A DNA stretch of 64,000 nt, taken from NCBI RefSeq assembly GCF_001618955.1, contig NZ_LVYV01000006.1, positions 62,001 through 126,000 of the forward strand, written 5' to 3'. The stretch comes from Tardiphaga robiniae (lineage in GTDB: Bacteria > Pseudomonadota > Alphaproteobacteria > Rhizobiales > Xanthobacteraceae). Numbering within the stretch: the stretch's first letter is position 1; each line of letters opens with the position of its first letter. A program made the translations under genes and the position numbers. Shown here one piece after another: positions 45,401 to 52,800 of this stretch. A model generated the notes under the pieces. That model saw nothing but the letters and a program-made list of their open reading frames with translations, was not told the DNA's origin and did no database searches.

Positions 45401-47173
45401 GATATAGAGTACGCTGTCGCGCAATTCGTTGATCCGCAGCTCGGCCTTCACCGTGTTGCTTTCCATCGTCAACAACACATCGCGCAGGCCAGCGACGCTC
45501 AACAACGCCCCTTCGCCAATGTAAAGTCGGCTGCCATCGGCGATGGACTTTTCTCCGTCGAGCGGTTCGACGGCGATATTGGGTATCTTGCTCGCGATCG
45601 CCGAAATGGTGCCCGACGGCGCCACTACAGTGGCACCCGCTTTGATGTCGATCAGGTTGCCGCGTAGATCGATGCTGCCGGCGCGGTAACGCGTATCGAC
45701 GGCCGAAAGCTCTATGGCGCTGGTGTCGGTCAAGTCCGGCACCACGGTCGTGACGCTGTCCGATCCCAGTGTCAGCGTGCCGGCTCGCCAGCGATTCAGG
45801 GCATAGCTATCGCCGTTATGTCCGACGAAGCCCTGGCTCCAGCCGTGCAGAATGATTGAGCCATCCTGGTTGTTCAGCGCCGTCGAGGCAAACGCGCCCC
45901 CGTTCTGGGCGACGTTACGAGCCACCATCGTGATGTTGCCACGCGCGGCCTCGACCACGCCGCTGTTCAAGATACTGTAGCCTATGTCGGCGGCACGGGC
46001 GTCCATTTCGGCGATCGCGGACGCATAAATCAACCTCACCGCGGGTAGCGCATAGGTCCCATCGAAGTCGCTGTAGTTCATGGAGAAGCGCATTGGCGAC
46101 GATGTCGTGACATCCAGACCGCGAACGGCGCTGGTCGCATCGAAAGTAAACGGGTCGAACAGCCACGCATTTTCGCCGGCGGCGAGCAGCGTCTGGCCAT
46201 TCGGCGTCCGGATGGTGCCGGCATTGATGACATGCGGCGCAAACATCATGGCCTTACCGCCGACCTGGCTCTCGATCAGCGCACCGGCTTCGACCGTGAC
46301 GTCGCCCGGCGTCCGTCCATACACGATAGGAGCTGCCGTGGGTTCCACGCTTGCGGGAATATCGCCGAAGGTCTGCAATACGATTGTGGAGTTATTGTTA
46401 TTGTAACGGGCAATGACTGTGTTGATGCCTGCCATGAACTGCGCGTTACTGAGGTTCAGCGACGACGCCACCAGAGTGTGGACGTTGACCTGACTCGAAC
46501 CGCCGAACACGATGCCGTTGCGGTTGATGACATAGACCTGTCCCTCGGCCTTGATGGTACCGAGAATCCGGCTCGGCGCAGCGGAAGAATCCAGCACGCG
46601 ATTGAGCGCGATCCAGCTTGCGGAATTCGCACCGCTGGCGCTCTGGTCGAAGCGCAGGTCGGTCTCGCGGCCGACGTTGAACTTGTCCCAGGTGAGGATC
46701 GCCTTGGCTTCGTTCTGCTTGACCACGACCTCGGTTCGTCCGCCCGATGTGGTTTGCGTCGGCAGGTTGGCGCCCTGCCACAGGCCCGCACCGCCATCGG
46801 TCCTGCCCGACGTTGCACCGGGCGCGACGACGAGACCGCCCGGCACAAGCCCGTTCGGCACACCTGTTGCGGTCGCCATCGCCGCCGCACGCGCCGCTTG
46901 CTGCAGGTTGCGCATGGTCTGCATGGCGCTCGCTGCACGGATCATCGCCTGCGATCCGATTTGCGCGGCTTGCTGCGCCCGCGCCTGAGCCGCCTCTGTC
47001 GCGACATTGACCGCCGACGTCGGCGCTACACTCGAACTGCCGCCGCCGAGACTGCGCGCATCCGCTCCGCCAAACGACGTGGCCAGCAGTGCGACCACGC
47101 TGGCCCCAGCCAACAAAGCGCTATGCCCGAGACCGCGATACGCCTGCTTCGGACGCGTGTGCTGGACTGACAT
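36446..47173 (-). CDS. Giant filamentous-haemagglutinin-family exoprotein A (TPS domain, DUF3739-like C-terminus)
   Basis: A 3575-residue predicted secreted adhesin. Order: signal region ending in GADARSL (about 1-42), an Ala/Gln/Arg-rich coiled segment (about 57-102), a two-partner-secretion domain (about 145-260) with VINRNGIVFGGSSQVN, then a long beta-helix with recurring (L/I)DVSGG turns. A conserved block holds YALMPGAF. Near residue 3245 lies FLRQVYMQELREAGR, typical of DUF3739 exoproteins, and the tail carries PSVIIVEVLGYGGG followed by a charged stretch. No cysteine occurs anywhere. Secretion should use Sec and an outer-membrane TpsB pore, not present here. It is last in the STN/sigma/FecR/exoprotein series, 162 bases after FecR, with GAGAAGG before the ATG. 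It is a full-length paralogue of exoprotein B. Confidence 0.92.
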   Translation of the reverse strand: MSVQHTRPKQAYRGLGHSALLAGASVVALLATSFGGADARSLGGGSSSVAPTSAVNVATEAAQARAQQAAQIGSQAMIRAASAMQTMRNLQQAARAAAMATATGVPNGLVPGGLVVAPGATSGRTDGGAGLWQGANLPTQTTSGGRTEVVVKQNEAKAILTWDKFNVGRETDLRFDQSASGANSASWIALNRVLDSSAAPSRILGTIKAEGQVYVINRNGIVFGGSSQVNVHTLVASSLNLSNAQFMAGINTVIARYNNNNSTIVLQTFGDIPASVEPTAAPIVYGRTPGDVTVEAGALIESQVGGKAMMFAPHVINAGTIRTPNGQTLLAAGENAWLFDPFTFDATSAVRGLDVTTSSPMRFSMNYSDFDGTYALPAVRLIYASAIAEMDARAADIGYSILNSGVVEAARGNITMVARNVAQNGGAFASTALNNQDGSIILHGWSQGFVGHNGDSYALNRWRAGTLTLGSDSVTTVVPDLTDTSAIELSAVDTRYRAGSIDLRGNLIDIKAGATVVAPSGTISAIASKIPNIAVEPLDGEKSIADGSRLYIGEGALLSVAGLRDVLLTMESNTVKAELRINELRDSVLYIDSWLRGATIYVDKRVEGTFVDGPMAGVNWIQNKDGSYKIGSWKGTPIGDVSGWIGTGSTNLAELSTVGGRINLKSSGDIVVRAGAMLDIAGGSVRYADGYITTTKLLGADGRIYDIGAAMPDRQYVGLAGGFSRYHARINVTETWSSIFDRHNGRRFEQGYSEGRNAGSIYIYNGAGFAMEGELDGHVITGERQAAGGKAAAGGLLQIGGGSPTKDNPWLTSNVIVTRSPVHLAGDFDVNSMLPTAYFDSTTPLPLASRAKTVWLDSGMLNRSGMGKFNLFFDRSFVQEAGADLDLSPGAELNISTIGSPSTGSLGTIAINGNIRIAGGKIRLFADDNVVIGDRVTLDVSGQWINEYSNGAATLAPKINGGEIQIQIDPNATILGFDGKVSIAKTALLDVSGGGWLKKLGSKQKLQFGDAGAIALGNLATSVADIDLRAFAAGSGGSFTISAAGSVQIGGIVPPDPAISYLPATLLAERGFRSVRIEAQDNVTFAEGAAISQIPVNIDLGTDFVSVPSGTKLADIGRIRVLDLPERLARKSASLTVTAPRVITVGTGTTLTTDVEGSITLAENTTAAVPVASGTVVVNGHIDAPAGTISISATTLRVAPDAQFTARGLAAIAPDFKTGLLGGSVLNGGAIRLTGAMNLASGVLIDVSGASGVIDDPLYRRGGHATISLASDGGEISLQGGTLAPSSIEASLQARAGGPGAAGGRLRIYNPSLAGAGNVPSSNLFDAISLIGANGTNVTASIGAINGGGFSAINLSTMLGLMIGNGAVMDVPTAAVTVFGTIIAANPVASGEIRAGMLSLNGGLSATSAAAGTGSLVLRAGVIDATLAVVRGYASTMLIAGDLRLRTPEVTVRGETLTGVSALLDMVGTLTLQAGQIYPTTQTTATVTATDRILVRANGAPTAALSAGGNLTIKAPDIDIGGTVRVPFGSLTLSASNSVTLGAGAVVSVSGDGMDLPYGVLLNRENWAVQISSAGNPPTVLTALPEKKIMLDAPSVNVAAGSTIDIRGGGNLHASEFVVGSGGSHDILAMPNTYAIMPAFASATAPAGTVGSGVWLAGGNGLAAGWYNLMPAKYALMPGAFAVQMVAGSAGKSIPTSTRLPDGTLLMSGRSGNAVSGASDVQASNWRVMSGSVVRAYSEYNEASANTFFASETFRTTQYRLSALTPAIPDRPMDGGSVVFKARRDLTLDGQLLSQAADGGRGGLVDIFATNIAVVGAGQDRSGLAGYLIIDSARLSSFGAASLLLGGTRSNSINGVALTVGAGNIIIRNDAGSALTSPEIILAATDTIVIADGSVLRAQGASSSNDSDLTIVPQVATPARDYGALIRLSNGGAVNVLRSNVDRTATGTVTIGAGAVIDGGNALTVDATRNTTLSGSALVLAKDITLSGSRIGFGGGTGLVFDANGLAQFNRAENLTLRSYTSIDFYTGIDFGASGLRSVTLDAAALVGRSANSVALNGDIVVLRNSSSSFVDPLVPEQGTLALSANRLVLGSGAKNFRGFATVALTGRSSISGQGVGSLNAGTATVSLSAPLITGQKGANQSIATGGSLVVAGADAVVARDVDSLGSRWAFSGGRIDFGGRVDAIGGIVSLSATSGDVNILDGAMIDVGGFIKTFNDVTASANAGTINLASAGGSVIAHAGSVLKLAAATGGDAGTLAVTSGGGTVVLGGIVHAQADAGKGGSFALDVGTLTNFAGLAQQLEASGFTRSQSFRVRAGNVVLDGSSRAESFSLSADAGLVTITGSVDASAAYGGSIAIAGGNGLTMLAGSSLTARSTTTLGSGRVVLEAGNGTLDVRGGSIDVSGGEGGKVRFRALQKSAHTDVMVSNLAAVISGARSAVLEGVAVYTSTDGRVESQLLPGAPGIPGAIVDAGAFMAAAPGIAARIVPGIDVMAGIEIRSADDLSLTSDIDLANTFAAREGGLTLRAAGNLNILGNISDGFSNATRTGALLDQASWDIRLVAGADLGAASALTVKPQASLAANSGSLTVGTAAAGYQVRTGTGDIAVRAGRDINLAHYQSVIYTAGRKDNVGYAGFSAPGAAVYGVLGGHLDIAANGSISSVLPTVMTNNMVISDWLKKEGNVGANLRFTQQSQSTWWVDHGAFTQGIGVLGGGNVNVKAGSNLDNLMVALATTGRVTGGVTADDGVVRIDNGGAMNVVAGGAIKAGYYYVARGTGSIDADTFAIGRQVLSIITSPASRTTYDIAPVLALGDARLDVRTAGELRLQTVMDPLMAFDRKKGANAQALMVGETGDSRLNLTSLGGDVTLVNQINYLSQDVTSARATTPNVLAFLNQFSGNLYPAQTRIASLNGSISNLGRIATLPGATSDLTMLASQDITAGMIVMARATPGMLPSYLRPFGGATLQLNTNTRFSETRFLDILRNPIDPLVDFGGSNAYFRSINNPDVLTNAGDMEPSRFYALNGNILRGAGRILAGEVVKTENTITTNEQVWMSADKDIRDLNLNLRNLRSTDVSWLNAGNDYIHHNIRPQDPSIVPAIVVQGPGSLLLTSGRDIYGDALAIRSDGNRLYDATTNEVRPNTTINGLSKTGASIEMIAGLDGKQPDYASMAKTYLDPTQTMPAYLTTMVGGQVLPLYFTDDSRPALGGDKQTRYGLVSFVLDMTGTTLSPIDAWAAFKAMPALTQQRFLRQVYMQELREAGRDQTAGGATGGYRRGYAAIATLFPGDGWKGNVESDNAMFRTMSGGNIEVMTPGGGLQIAALNQVVQPGFGLITLGYGKIDIFAKRSVVVNRSRALTFSGGDVTIWATLGDIDAGRGAKTTRVGTPPQIVTDKDAVTRLVEKSGISGAGIGTVIGYAGVEPGDLDLIAPDGTVDFNDAGGRASGNLYVAAREVRNFDNIKVDGDKNGVPKTEAPPVITMPDTKDKAAADAVKDAGQQTATAQPSVIIVEVLGYGGGVGDADRSPSDAEKARKEEEERRRKRSDVRGYDANSPNQVLGLGPLTDSQVAELAAEKRRQRP

Positions 47174-47335
47174 GCTGGCGCCTTCTCGATAACGGATTAC
47201 AAACCGGCAGCATCGCCATTTCGCGACACTTCTAAGCCCGGGATGAATGGCACCGACGACGACCGAACAACTTTTTCAGGTTTCGTAAAGATTATTTCGA
47301 CCGCAGCCGCGTCATCCGACGGCGGATACCAGCCA

Positions 47336-48370
47336 TCATGTCAGGAACACGACACCGCCAGGCAATTCGCGGGCTTTTGCGCCGAAAATCTGGACGATCT
47401 GCACGATGATCTTGTCGGTCTCGGCGATCTTGATGCGGGCATTGAGCAAGCGCCGTCCGATATCGCCATTCATCAGAACGATGCGTCCCGGCCGATAGCG
47501 ATTGAGCTCGGAGATCACCTGATGCACCGGTGTCGCATCGAATGTCAGTACGCCCTGCTGCCATGCCGTGATGCTGGCCGGGTCGATTGCGGCGACAGCG
47601 CCCATGCCCTGGCTACCGTATGTAACTTGCTGACCATCGGTAAGCGCCATGGACTGACCATCGCGCGCAACGTTAAGTTGGCCCTTGAGGCAACTGATGG
47701 ACGCCTGCCCGCCGTCGCATCGCAGGTTGAATTCGGCATTGGTCGTGATTACGCGTCCGTTCGCCGCAACCACCGTCAACGGCGATTCAGATGCAGCCGT
47801 TGAAATGGCAGCTTCCCCCGATAACATTTCGATCTCCGTCGCCATCGGCGACTGGGTTCGGACTGCGATGCTGGTTTTTGTATTCAGGTCGAGCGCGACA
47901 TGATTGGACAGCTGAACCTGCCGCCGCTCACCCGCGCCAGTGCGGTAATCGGCCATCAGCTCGGTATAGGACGGCCAGAGATCGAGCGGCGGGCGGATCG
48001 CGACGCATGCCACCGACGCTGCCGCCAACGCTCCTCCCAGGAACAACCGCCGGCTCGGCATCGCCGGAGACCGCCGCGGAGCGGCACGCGCCATCGGAAT
48101 CACCTGCCGGTTGTGCGGGCCGCGACGGCTCTCGCTGGCGATCGGCCCCAGCGATTGCCACACCCGCCGCGCTTCAGCATAAGCGCTCCTGTGCTCCGGG
48201 CTCTGCCGATACCAGGCTTTCATTACGGCGACATCTGCCGGTGTCATATGCCCGGCCATGAAACGCACGATCCAGTCATAGGCCTCTTGCCTGACCGGAT
48301 CGAGGTCCACAGGACGATCATCGGCAACGGACGCAATCTTCATCGGTGTTATCTCATTCGGCGTCGTCAT
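47336..48370 (-). CDS. FecR-family membrane anti-sigma regulator A
   Basis: A 344-residue single-pass inner-membrane protein. The cytoplasmic N-terminal DUF4880-like domain (about 25-78, AYDWIVRFMAGHMTPADVAV) should bind the sigma factor. One membrane helix (about 109-125) follows the basic run PSRRLF. The periplasmic part has the FecR domain (about 140-245) and a C-terminal STN-like/DUF4974-like domain (about 270-344) ending ELPGGVVFLT. Its ATG lies inside the end of the sigma gene, a 17-base overlap, so the two are translationally coupled. By the Fec paradigm it holds or releases the sigma factor in response to a periplasmic STN partner; here the partner would be the neighbouring STN-TonB protein. 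Confidence 0.92.
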   Translation of the reverse strand: MTTPNEITPMKIASVADDRPVDLDPVRQEAYDWIVRFMAGHMTPADVAVMKAWYRQSPEHRSAYAEARRVWQSLGPIASESRRGPHNRQVIPMARAAPRRSPAMPSRRLFLGGALAAASVACVAIRPPLDLWPSYTELMADYRTGAGERRQVQLSNHVALDLNTKTSIAVRTQSPMATEIEMLSGEAAISTAASESPLTVVAANGRVITTNAEFNLRCDGGQASISCLKGQLNVARDGQSMALTDGQQVTYGSQGMGAVAAIDPASITAWQQGVLTFDATPVHQVISELNRYRPGRIVLMNGDIGRRLLNARIKIAETDKIIVQIVQIFGAKARELPGGVVFLT

Positions 48371-48959
48371 GGCGGTCTTCGCGTGTTGCCGGGACGGGTG
48401 ACACTTCCAAGGAAGATGCTTCTCGCGCGCCCGGACCGAATCTCCGGATCACGTCGCGGCTCACTTTCGCGCCACAAAACATCAGTGCTGCTTTCAGTTC
48501 TTTTTCGACGAGGCGCTGCGAGACGGCCAGTTCGTCGGCGATCTCGCGCAACTTGCGCCCTTCCAGCCGCGATGCAAACAGGATGTAGCGCCGACGCGGA
48601 GAGAGTTCGTCGAACGCCGCCTTGAGGGCCTCGAACTCCTGCCGGGCTTCCAGGCTGCGCAGCGGATCGGGCGCTTCATCGACAAAGCCGAGCGCTTTAT
48701 CCAAGTCGGACAGGCTGGTCAGGCGGCGTTCGCGGCGAAAGCGCATCCGCGCAATATTGGTGGCAATCGTCAGCAGATAGCGCTTCGGACTATCGATGAC
48801 GCTCATCAGCGAGGAACGCTCGAGATGCAGATAAGTCTCCTGCAACACCTCGCTTGCAACATCCTCGGATCCGAGCCGACGCGTGAGTCGCCGTCGCAGA
48901 TCGTCATACTCGCCGACCAGCATCTGTCGTAGCAGGGTGACATCCGCGGAATTACTCAT
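48354..48959 (-). CDS. FecI-like ECF RNA polymerase sigma factor A
   Basis: A 201-residue extracytoplasmic-function sigma factor. Region 2 spans about 12-80 (LTRRLGSEDVASEVLQETYLHL ... YLLTIATNIARMRFR) and region 4 about 110-165 (LSPRRRYILFASRLEGRKLREIADELAVSQRLVEKEL). Region 3 is absent, as in all ECF factors. A C-terminal extension includes RRFGPGARE, shared with sigma factor B. The start overlaps the STN-TonB gene end by 8 bases and the end overlaps FecR by 17, so the three are tightly coupled. It is expected to transcribe its own cluster or the exoprotein gene; no promoter could be confirmed. Confidence 0.93.
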   Translation of the reverse strand: MSNSADVTLLRQMLVGEYDDLRRRLTRRLGSEDVASEVLQETYLHLERSSLMSVIDSPKRYLLTIATNIARMRFRRERRLTSLSDLDKALGFVDEAPDPLRSLEARQEFEALKAAFDELSPRRRYILFASRLEGRKLREIADELAVSQRLVEKELKAALMFCGAKVSRDVIRRFGPGAREASSLEVSPVPATREDRHDDAE

Positions 48960-49722
48960 GGGCAGCGGATCGCGAATCCGTCCCTTGCCCCTGCATCATG
49001 CAGGCCGACGACCCCTGAGACTGTTTCGGCATGATCATCAGATTGACTGGCTGAGGCATGGCGGCCGGTGGCGGCGCGCCGATCAACAGCCCCGTCAGGG
49101 CGGCTATGTAGACACGATCACGCGCTTCGATCCCGGTTCCCGGCAGCAGCTCCGCGCGTTGCACGTCGCCCGTCGGCGATATCCAGACCCGCGCGAGAAA
49201 ATCGTCAGGGTCGCTCGCAGCCACGGGGGCGCGGCAGAACGCCCGATCCAGGCCTTGCTGGACCAAAGCGAGATAAAGGGAAAACTCCGCGAGCCCCGCC
49301 TTTGCCCGTTTCACATCGGAGGCCACGGCGTGTAGTGCCGGCGCAAGAATGGTGATGGTACCGCGATCGAACGAGGTGCTCGACAAGCCGGTGCCCTTCA
49401 ACATCACCCGCAGCGCAGCGTCTACCGGATATTCGCCATGCACCGGAAACGAACGCCGCCCGGAGACGACGCCAGTTTCGTAAAACAACGCGACCTGCGT
49501 GGCGACACCGAATGCCTTGAGCGCGACGTCCAGGGCCTGCGACGGAATATCCAGCATGACAGACTTGACGCCGGCGTCTTCCTGCGTCGCATCAACGCGC
49601 ACGCGATCGATCCTGCTTTCCGCAGCGAGGGGGTGACTGGACAGCAACAAAACGAGACCTATCAGCGACGCACGGCCAGACCAGGCACGGGTCCAGATCG
49701 ACAAACGCGCGCCCGGAGCCAC
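48952..49722 (-). CDS. Periplasmic STN-domain protein with TonB-C-like domain
   Basis: A 256-residue exported protein. The signal segment is about 1-34 (SLIGLVLLLSSHPLAA). The STN domain spans about 54-127 (VMLDIPSQALDVALKAFGVATQVALFYE ... GTGLSSTSFDRGTITI), the fold found at the N-terminus of FecA-type receptors. A TonB-C-like domain spans about 142-232 (FLARVWISPTGDVQRAELLPGTG ... IGAPPPAAMPQPV). Such a fusion has no beta-barrel, so it is not a receptor. The GTG at 49722 was chosen because GGGGAGGA lies five bases before it; ATG 49737 or TTG 49743 would overlap that site. It is the first gene of module A and overlaps the sigma gene. It may carry the signal to FecR. Confidence 0.82.
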   Translation of the reverse strand: MAPGARLSIWTRAWSGRASLIGLVLLLSSHPLAAESRIDRVRVDATQEDAGVKSVMLDIPSQALDVALKAFGVATQVALFYETGVVSGRRSFPVHGEYPVDAALRVMLKGTGLSSTSFDRGTITILAPALHAVASDVKRAKAGLAEFSLYLALVQQGLDRAFCRAPVAASDPDDFLARVWISPTGDVQRAELLPGTGIEARDRVYIAALTGLLIGAPPPAAMPQPVNLMIMPKQSQGSSACMMQGQGTDSRSAAHE

Positions 49723-49748
49723 GTCCGTCCTCCCCATCTGCAACTATC

Positions 49749-49764
49749 ACATCAGCGCTGATGT
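49749..49764. promoter_or_regulatory. 16-bp palindrome upstream of module A
   Basis: Perfect palindrome ACATCAGC/GCTGATGT, 27 bases before the STN-TonB start. A second, 10-bp palindrome TGACATGTCA lies at 49783-49792. The 116-base gap to exoprotein B contains only a weak 5-bp CCGGG/CCCGG stem (49803-49820) as possible terminator. Confidence 0.4.
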
Positions 49765-49859
49765 AGGCCCCGTCTGTGACACTGACATGTCAAACAACCG
49801 CTCCGGGACATTGCGCCCGGCGACCATGACCTCCCCAGATCGATCATTCGCCCTGCATC

Positions 49860-52800
49860 TTACCGCGTGTTTAACGACCGACGCTCGGACATGCTGAGGT
49901 TCTGTTTCTCCGTTTCGTTCAGTTCGCCAACGCCGACGACCTGGAATGCGCTGTTGTGGTCGTAGCTGCGCTCGCTTCGCTTCGATCGCTTCAAGTCCTC
50001 GCTGCCGGCTGGCGTTGAGCCTTCTCCGCCACCATAGCCCAGCACTTCGACGATGATCACCGATGGATTGGTGTTGGTGGCCTGCGTCGGCGTTGCCGTC
50101 TGCTGCGTCGCCGTGGTCGCGTTCGAGCTCGACAGGGCCGCCGTGATGCTCGGCGCCTGCACCGTCGGGATGCCCGACGATGAGCCCTGGACTTGGATGT
50201 TCGCTGCATTGACGATCTGCAGCGCCGCAAGATTGACGTTGCCGGAGACGCGGATGCCGGCTTCACCTGCATCGATGGTGCCGAATGGCGCGATCAGGTC
50301 GATATCGCCGGGCGGTACATCCGGGATCGGCTGGAGCGTCGCGATACCGGCGCCCGACGACGGCACCTGTGGCGAAAGCGTGACGTTGCCGTAGTTGTCG
50401 TAGATCCGCTTCGGCGGCGTATAGAGCACCGTGGTCTTCGAGCCTCGACCGGCGTTGATGTCACCCGACGCCGACCATGCGAGGATATTGCCGCCGAAGG
50501 TCGTCATGATGCGCGAAAGGCCGAGCAGCACGCTGCCCTGAGCATAGATCTGGATGTCGCCGCGGCCTTGCGTAACGATGCCCGCTGTCGAGGGCGGCGT
50601 TGTACCTTCAACGCCTATTACCACTTGGCCAGAAGGTGCCAGCATCTGGATATCACTACTGATATTGGTGTGGTTATCAGTACTGCCGGCAGTGTATACA
50701 CCGGCGCCACCGAACATGGTGATGTCGCCGCTGCGCGCGATCGGATTGCCTTGGGCATCCTGATCCGGGAACAGCGTCGCGATCATCTGGCGACCGCGCA
50801 GATAGGACCTGTAACGCGAGCTTGCCGTGTCGTTATATTCGCGGCCGCCTGCGCGGAGCTCTGCGAAATAGACTTGCCGCAGGAAGATGCGCTGCTGCTC
50901 CGGCGGCAGCGCGGCGAAAGCGGCGCGCGCCTCCTCCACCGAACCGGAGAAGCCGTTGCGCTCTTTCAGCCAGGTAACGAGTTCGCCTTCATAGGTTTTG
51001 GCAACCCGGCCGACCTGATCGGCGAGCGGCACGCCGGCCGTCGCTACAGTGGCAGGATCGAGATAGAGCGCCGCGAGCCTGGCGTAGTCCGGCCCGTTGA
51101 CGCCGACGCCCGCCATCATCGCGATGGATGCGCCCGGTCGATCGTCGCCCGCGACCAGTGGCCCGATCGAGGTGACCGAGGCCTGGTCTGCTTGATCGAG
51201 ATTGCGCCCGGCCATGATTTCCAATGCGCCCGGCCCGGCAACCTGCACATTGGCATAAGTGATGTCGCGGCCCGCCTGCAGCAGCGAGACGTCGTCGCTG
51301 TTGTTGTTCACGATCATCAGGTCGGGATTGATGATGTCGCCGCTGGCACGCACCCGCATGGCGATGCCGGCGCGATACCAGGTCAGTTGTGCGCGCCCCG
51401 CCGCGGCGCCCGGTTCGAAGGTCCGGATCGCGCCGCTCGACAGTCCGACGATATCGCCATTGGCCGCATAGAACAGAGCGGATGACGGATCGCCGGCATG
51501 CAGCGAGGTCGTGCCGATGGTGTCGGGGCCGAAGGCGAACAGCGGATACGTGTCAGATATACCGATGACCGAGCTTCCATAGGAATCGACCAGCGCGCCC
51601 TGCGGACTGGTGTTGGAGAATTCGGGGGTACCTCCGGCCTGATAGCCGACAAAGGCCGCACGGAACGGCGTCGGAAGCGGCGCGTCCGAACCAGACATGC
51701 CGATGCCGTAGCCGCCGCCATAGATCGATGTCCCCGCCAACAATTCCAGCGCACCTTTCGTGGACGGCGCCAGCAGGATCGAACTCGTGGGCGGGGTCGC
51801 GCCGCCGCCGCCGGCCCCATTGCCGTAATAGATGCTGCCCGATCCGGCCACCGCGCGCAGGATGGACGGATAGACGGTCGCCGTATCGCCGGTATTGGCA
51901 TTGCCGAAATTGTAGTTCCGGTTCCGGTTGAACGCATCGGTGCCCGGCGTCAGGTTGCCGCCTGCGGACAGCAGATTGATGGCCGTGTGGTCGGTCCAGA
52001 GCGAGAACCAGCTCTGGCCGATGGTCGCCGCGCCGCTGGCCGTGAGCTTCGAGAGATTGCTGGTGAAGACGCGGCCGGGATCGGACGCGGTGCCGAGCAC
52101 CAGATCGCCCGACGTGTTCAGGTAGATCGCGGAATCGCCCGGCAACAACTCGATGCCGCCCTGGCTGTTGGCCACGCTCGAGGTAAACGGATCGACCGGC
52201 CGGACATCCATGAGGTCGCCATCGAAGCCGCGTAGCGTGGTCGGATTGATGCGATACAGCAGATTGACGCCGCCGACCGCCGCCGCCGACAGGGTCGTCA
52301 GACCGCGCAGATTGGTCAGCGTGCCATTGAGGCCCGTATCCTGGCTATTGGACGAGCGGCTGCTCGCAAACTGGACCGCGTCGAGATTGGGGTTGAGCGC
52401 GCCGCCAATCTTGATCTGCAGGTCGCCGCCGCCGGTCAATATCAGATTGCCCGATGCATCGACACGCCCGGTGCTGCCCACCGCAACGACCAGCGCCTGG
52501 CTGCGCGGCGCGGCGGCCACAACAATATCCCCACGCGGCGCAATGATGCCGGCATCGCCCGCGGCATTGATGGTGATGTTGCCGCCGCCCAGTGTCCCGA
52601 AGCCGGTAAAGCCGGCCATATATGGCGACGCCGGCTGATTGCTGATCGGCGCCGACGTATAGGCCCCGAAATTGATCCACCACGAGGTCGCGATGCCGGA
52701 TGCATCGGTCACTGCACTGCCGGTGCCCTGCCGCCACAACCAGTTGCCGACGCCCGAGCTGGGCACGTTGTCGTGCGGCATCTGCCCCCAGACGTCGCCG

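Noticed and set aside
47174-47335. ECF-type promoter upstream of exoprotein A
   Set aside because: TTCGGTC occurs on the minus strand about 90 bases before both giant genes (47261-47267 and 62313-62319), but no matching -35 element is shared, so it is not reported as a promoter.
49783-49797. Sigma-70 promoter for the STN-TonB gene with a perfect TTGACA
   Set aside because: On the minus strand TTGACA is present, but no acceptable -10 lies 16-18 bases downstream; the nearest TACATC is 22 bases away.
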